Shown here: positions 61,307 to 64,000 of the stretch, piece by piece
Layout of the letters: each line of letters begins with the position of its first letter
Numbering within the stretch: position 1 is the stretch's first letter
Position numbers and translations under genes: made by a program
Assembly (NCBI RefSeq): GCF_021049245.1
Contig: NZ_CP088020.1
Location: 3,478,001 to 3,542,000, forward strand
DNA from: Radiobacillus kanasensis
Lineage (GTDB): Bacteria; Bacillota; Bacilli; Bacillales; Amphibacillaceae
Length of the DNA: 64,000 nt
Direction of reading: 5' to 3'
The notes under the pieces: model-generated
Told to the model about the DNA's origin: nothing
Databases searched by the model: none
The model's input: the letters and a program-made list of their open reading frames with translations, nothing else

Positions 61307-62326
61307 CTACACTCCTATTGTCCGTTTGCTATATTCCACTAACGTATTCAACTTTTCTAATGCAGCACCAGAATCAATGCTTTTTTTCGCTAAAGCAACC
61401 CCTTGCTGAACGGTTTCTGCTTTTCCATTCGCAAAAATTGCGAGCCCTGCATTTAACAGTACCGTATCCCGGTAAGGACCCTTTTCTCCGTTCAAAACTT
61501 GACGAAGGATTTCCGCATTTTCTCTAGAATCCCCACCCCTAATTTGATCTAAATCATAGATAGGCAGGTTCACTTCCTCTGGGTTTAGTGTGAACTGAAT
61601 GATTTCTCCCCGGTCTAGAAGCACAAGATGATTTTCGCCTGCTAATGATGCTTCATCCATATAACCAGCTCCATTCACTACCAAAGCTCGCCGGCGTCCC
61701 AATTGATGCAAAGCACTTGCCATACTTTCTAGCATGTCACGACGATAAATACCAAGCAGCTGACTTTCTAATTGAACTGGGTTTGTTAAAGGACCTATTA
61801 AATTAAAAATCGTCGGAATCCGTAATTGCTTCCTTACTCCCATGATTCGTTTTAAAGATGGATGAACATGTGGAGCAAAAAGAAAGGCAATTCCTATTTC
61901 GTTCAGTAGTTCCTCCATTTGTTCTGCTGTTAAGGAAAGAGACACGTGTAGGTGCTCTAATACATCGGCACTTCCTGTTTTACTAGAAACACTTCTATTT
62001 CCGTGTTTCGCGACGGTAATACCTGCACCCGCTACAACGAAAGCTGATGTCGTACTAATATTAAAGCTCTGCGAACCGTCTCCTCCTGTTCCGCAGTTAT
62101 CCATAACAGACGTAAGGTTAGAAAACTTTAACGGAGATTTTTCACGAATGACGTTCACTAATCCAGCAATCTCTTCCGGGGTCTCTCCCTTTACTTTTAA
62201 ACCGGTTAAAAAAGCACCAATTTCCGTATCCGATACCTCTTCTCCAAACATTTGTCTTGCCGCCCCATCCATCTCTTCTACACTAAGCGCTTGGTGGTTA
62301 ATTACCTTTTCAAGATACTGTTTCAC
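61307..62326 (-). CDS. trpD: Anthranilate phosphoribosyltransferase
   Basis: 339 residues. NCGTGGDGSQSFNISTTSAF is the PRPP-binding loop; KHGNRSVSSKTGSADVLEHL and NLIGPLTNP are standard. The start is GTG at 62326 behind AAAGGAG, overlapping the end of trpG by 17 bp, which indicates translational coupling. Confidence 0.95.
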   Translation of the reverse strand: MKQYLEKVINHQALSVEEMDGAARQMFGEEVSDTEIGAFLTGLKVKGETPEEIAGLVNVIREKSPLKFSNLTSVMDNCGTGGDGSQSFNISTTSAFVVAGAGITVAKHGNRSVSSKTGSADVLEHLHVSLSLTAEQMEELLNEIGIAFLFAPHVHPSLKRIMGVRKQLRIPTIFNLIGPLTNPVQLESQLLGIYRRDMLESMASALHQLGRRRALVVNGAGYMDEASLAGENHLVLLDRGEIIQFTLNPEEVNLPIYDLDQIRGGDSRENAEILRQVLNGEKGPYRDTVLLNAGLAIFANGKAETVQQGVALAKKSIDSGAALEKLNTLVEYSKRTIGV

Positions 62327-62909
62327 GAGAATACTCCTTTCTTACCGTTGTAAAGAAATTGTTTAAAATCGTTTTTCCTGTTTCTGTACCGATCGACTCT
62401 GGATGAAATTGAAGGCCGTAAACTGGAAGTCGATTATGCTTTACAGCCATCACTTCTTGATCATCCATTGCCGTAGCTATAACGGTTAGCTCTTTTGGTA
62501 CGCTATTTTTTTCGATAACGAGCGAGTGATAACGCATCACTTCAATCGGTTGGCTTAAATACTCAAATAGGTTCTCACTTTTATGGATCAGCATAGACGT
62601 TTTTCCATGTTTGATTTGCTTCGCATGAGTTATCGTTCCGCCGAAGGCAGCACCAATTGCTTGGTGCCCCAAACAAATACCTAGGATTGGATACTCTCCG
62701 GAAAGCTTCTGGACAACATCGATACAGATCCCGGCTTCTTGCGGAGTTCCTGGTCCCGGAGACAACACAATGGCTTCCGGATGTAATGCTCTTATTTCGT
62801 CGATTGTGATCTGATCGTTTCGAATAACTTGAACCGCTTCTCCTAACTCCGAAATATATTGATATAAGTTAAAAGTAAACGAATCGTAATTATCAATGAG
62901 TAGAATCAT
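62310..62909 (-). CDS. trpG: Anthranilate synthase glutamine amidotransferase
   Basis: 199 residues, class I amidotransferase with the triad visible: Cys in PILGICLGHQAIGAAFGG and His-Glu in GLQFHPESIGTETG. LIDNYDSFTFNLYQYI is the N-terminus. The start is ATG 62909 behind GGAGG, overlapping trpE by 17 bp. In B. subtilis this subunit is PabA, encoded with the folate genes; here it is inside the trp operon, so it may be TrpG only or serve both pathways. Confidence 0.93.
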   Translation of the reverse strand: MILLIDNYDSFTFNLYQYISELGEAVQVIRNDQITIDEIRALHPEAIVLSPGPGTPQEAGICIDVVQKLSGEYPILGICLGHQAIGAAFGGTITHAKQIKHGKTSMLIHKSENLFEYLSQPIEVMRYHSLVIEKNSVPKELTVIATAMDDQEVMAVKHNRLPVYGLQFHPESIGTETGKTILNNFFTTVRKEYSRETVS

Positions 62910-64000
62910 CGGTATCAACCTCCAATAATGATTTCGCTTTATTTAGTGTTTCTTGATATTCAGTAGCTGGATCTGAATCATAAACAATTCCAGCGCCTGC
63001 TTGAACGTAGGCCATTTTATCTTTGATCACAAGCGTGCGGATCGCTAAGGCAAGATCGAGATCTCCGTTCATATTGATATAGCCAACAGCACCTGCATAC
63101 ACGCCGCGTTTTTGTTTTTCTAGCTCGTTAATAATTTGCATCGCTCTTATCTTTGGTGCGCCAGAGACCGTTCCAGCTGGTAACGTTGAGATAAGTGCAT
63201 CTATCCCGGTGTAATCCTTACGAAGTGTCCCTTGCACCTCCGATACGATGTGCATCACATGCTGATATCGTTCAATCGTCATATATTTCGGTATCGTTAT
63301 ACTTCCAATCTCACAGACACGGCCTAAATCGTTGCGACTTAAATCTACAAGCATCTTGTGCTCTGCCAGTTCCTTTTCATCAGCTAGCAGCTCATCTGCT
63401 AATTGAACATCCTCTTCCCTCGTTTTGCCCCGAGGTCTTGTTCCCGCGATTGGGTTTGTAATGAGTTGTGAGCCTTTTGTTTTAATTAAGCTTTCCGGAG
63501 AAGCGCCGAGTACGATATAATCCTCAAAATCGATGTAAAACATGTAAGGCGAAGGATTTGCTCGTCGCAAGTTTCGGTAAAACGTAAAAGGATCGGTATC
63601 AAAGCTTGCTTTCATTCGTTGTGATAATACGACCTGAAAAATATCCCCGTTTGTAATGTGTTCCTTCGCTTTTTCGACCAATTCCATGAACGCTTGTTTT
63701 TCTATCGATGGTGTAAAGGTTACTTTGGATACCAACACCTCTTCTTCTAGTCGGTGTGCCGCTATATCTTCTTGGAATGCTGTTAAGCTTTGTTCTAGTT
63801 GCTCATCGGTTCGTTCTCCCGATAAGTTTAAAGCTAGTATCGTAACCGTTTGTTTGAGATGATCAAACACAATCACATCCTGGTAAAACATTTGATGGAC
63901 CTCAGGCATTTGGATTTCATCCTCCATGATGGCTCCAATGTGTTCATAGGCTCTTATCACGTCATAGCCCATGAAGCCAATCGCTCCACCGTAAAACGGA
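62893..64000 (-). CDS. trpE: Anthranilate synthase component I, 5' part outside the window
   Basis: The C-terminal ~369 residues are present; the frame is open to the right edge. Chorismate-binding blocks are present: FYRNLRRANPSPYMFYIDF, LGASPESLIKTKG, PIAGTRPRGKT, VDLSRNDLGRVCEIG and LPAGTVSGAPKIRAMQII. The N-terminal tryptophan-feedback segment and the operon leader lie beyond the window, so attenuation cannot be assessed. First gene of trpEGDCFBA. Confidence 0.96.
   Translation of the reverse strand, partial: PFYGGAIGFMGYDVIRAYEHIGAIMEDEIQMPEVHQMFYQDVIVFDHLKQTVTILALNLSGERTDEQLEQSLTAFQEDIAAHRLEEEVLVSKVTFTPSIEKQAFMELVEKAKEHITNGDIFQVVLSQRMKASFDTDPFTFYRNLRRANPSPYMFYIDFEDYIVLGASPESLIKTKGSQLITNPIAGTRPRGKTREEDVQLADELLADEKELAEHKMLVDLSRNDLGRVCEIGSITIPKYMTIERYQHVMHIVSEVQGTLRKDYTGIDALISTLPAGTVSGAPKIRAMQIINELEKQKRGVYAGAVGYINMNGDLDLALAIRTLVIKDKMAYVQAGAGIVYDSDPATEYQETLNKAKSLLEVDTDDSTH

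Overview
The window comes from the chromosome of a low-GC, endospore-forming firmicute, most likely a Bacillaceae member of the marine or halotolerant kind. Spore genes support this: a gamma-type SASP, seven YjcZ-type micro-genes, SpoVIF, a SpoIIP-family protein and a CotF-like coat protein. So do the Bacillus-type regulators (S-box, Rex, CzrA, HAAS/PadR, ECF sigma/anti-sigma pairs) and AGGAGG ribosome binding sites. Several starts are TTG or GTG, and one appears to be AUU. There is no rRNA, tRNA, CRISPR array, prophage or intact insertion sequence. The species cannot be named from this sequence alone.

Layout, left half. 1-1055: 5' part of a phosphoglucomutase gene (minus). 1288-2370: AI-2E-type permease, followed by a 209-bp inverted-repeat element; a 106-bp relative lies at 15.7 kb. 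2.7-5.7 kb: TRAP transporter dctQ-dctM-dctP. 6.1-7.5 kb: a GNAT gene and a frameshifted small-molecule kinase. 7.6-16.2 kb: housekeeping genes (antiporter, RecQ, aminopeptidase, YfmR-type ABC-F, HxlR regulator). 16.3-20.6 kb: thioesterase, cardiolipin synthase and a dense spore-gene patch. 20.7-26.8 kb: RarD, YpmR-YpmS, and a PadR-HAAS-DUF4097 envelope module. 26.9-29.0 kb: an S-box riboswitch controlling a MetY enzyme with an extra CoA-binding-like domain. 29.0-30.5 kb: divergent czcD/czrA zinc efflux with an operator between. 30.9-33.1 kb: TopB.

Layout, right half. 33.2-40.9 kb: a GntR/UTRA-regulated operon with a PotABCD-like ABC importer, an unknown protein and a PHP-type CehA/McbA metallohydrolase; two GTATAGAC boxes lie before it, one inside the promoter. 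41.1-48.1 kb: a SpoIIP-family protein, a lipoprotein class F sortase, a wall-anchored protein built of two 184-residue helical repeats, and two ECF sigma/anti-sigma modules. The wall-protein gene and the RskA-linked sigma gene carry matching promoters (GTGATC-17-CGTTAG), which defines a self-contained sigma-sortase-substrate circuit. 48.1-52.1 kb: a chemoreceptor, a small membrane protein behind a yybP-ykoY (Mn2+) riboswitch, and a YjiH-type membrane protein. 52.3-57.8 kb: YkpA ABC-F, GNAT, CotF-like coat protein behind a nine-codon leader, MerR regulator, and NADH oxidase behind three helically phased Rex boxes. 57.8-64.0 kb: a 21-bp periodic repeat and then trpEGDCFBA (minus, trpE open at the window edge).

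The best candidates for undescribed biology are the ECF-RskA / helical-repeat wall protein / lipoprotein sortase circuit, the Mn2+ riboswitch on an uncharacterised membrane protein, and the GntR-ABC-PHP importer operon with its unknown 428-residue protein.
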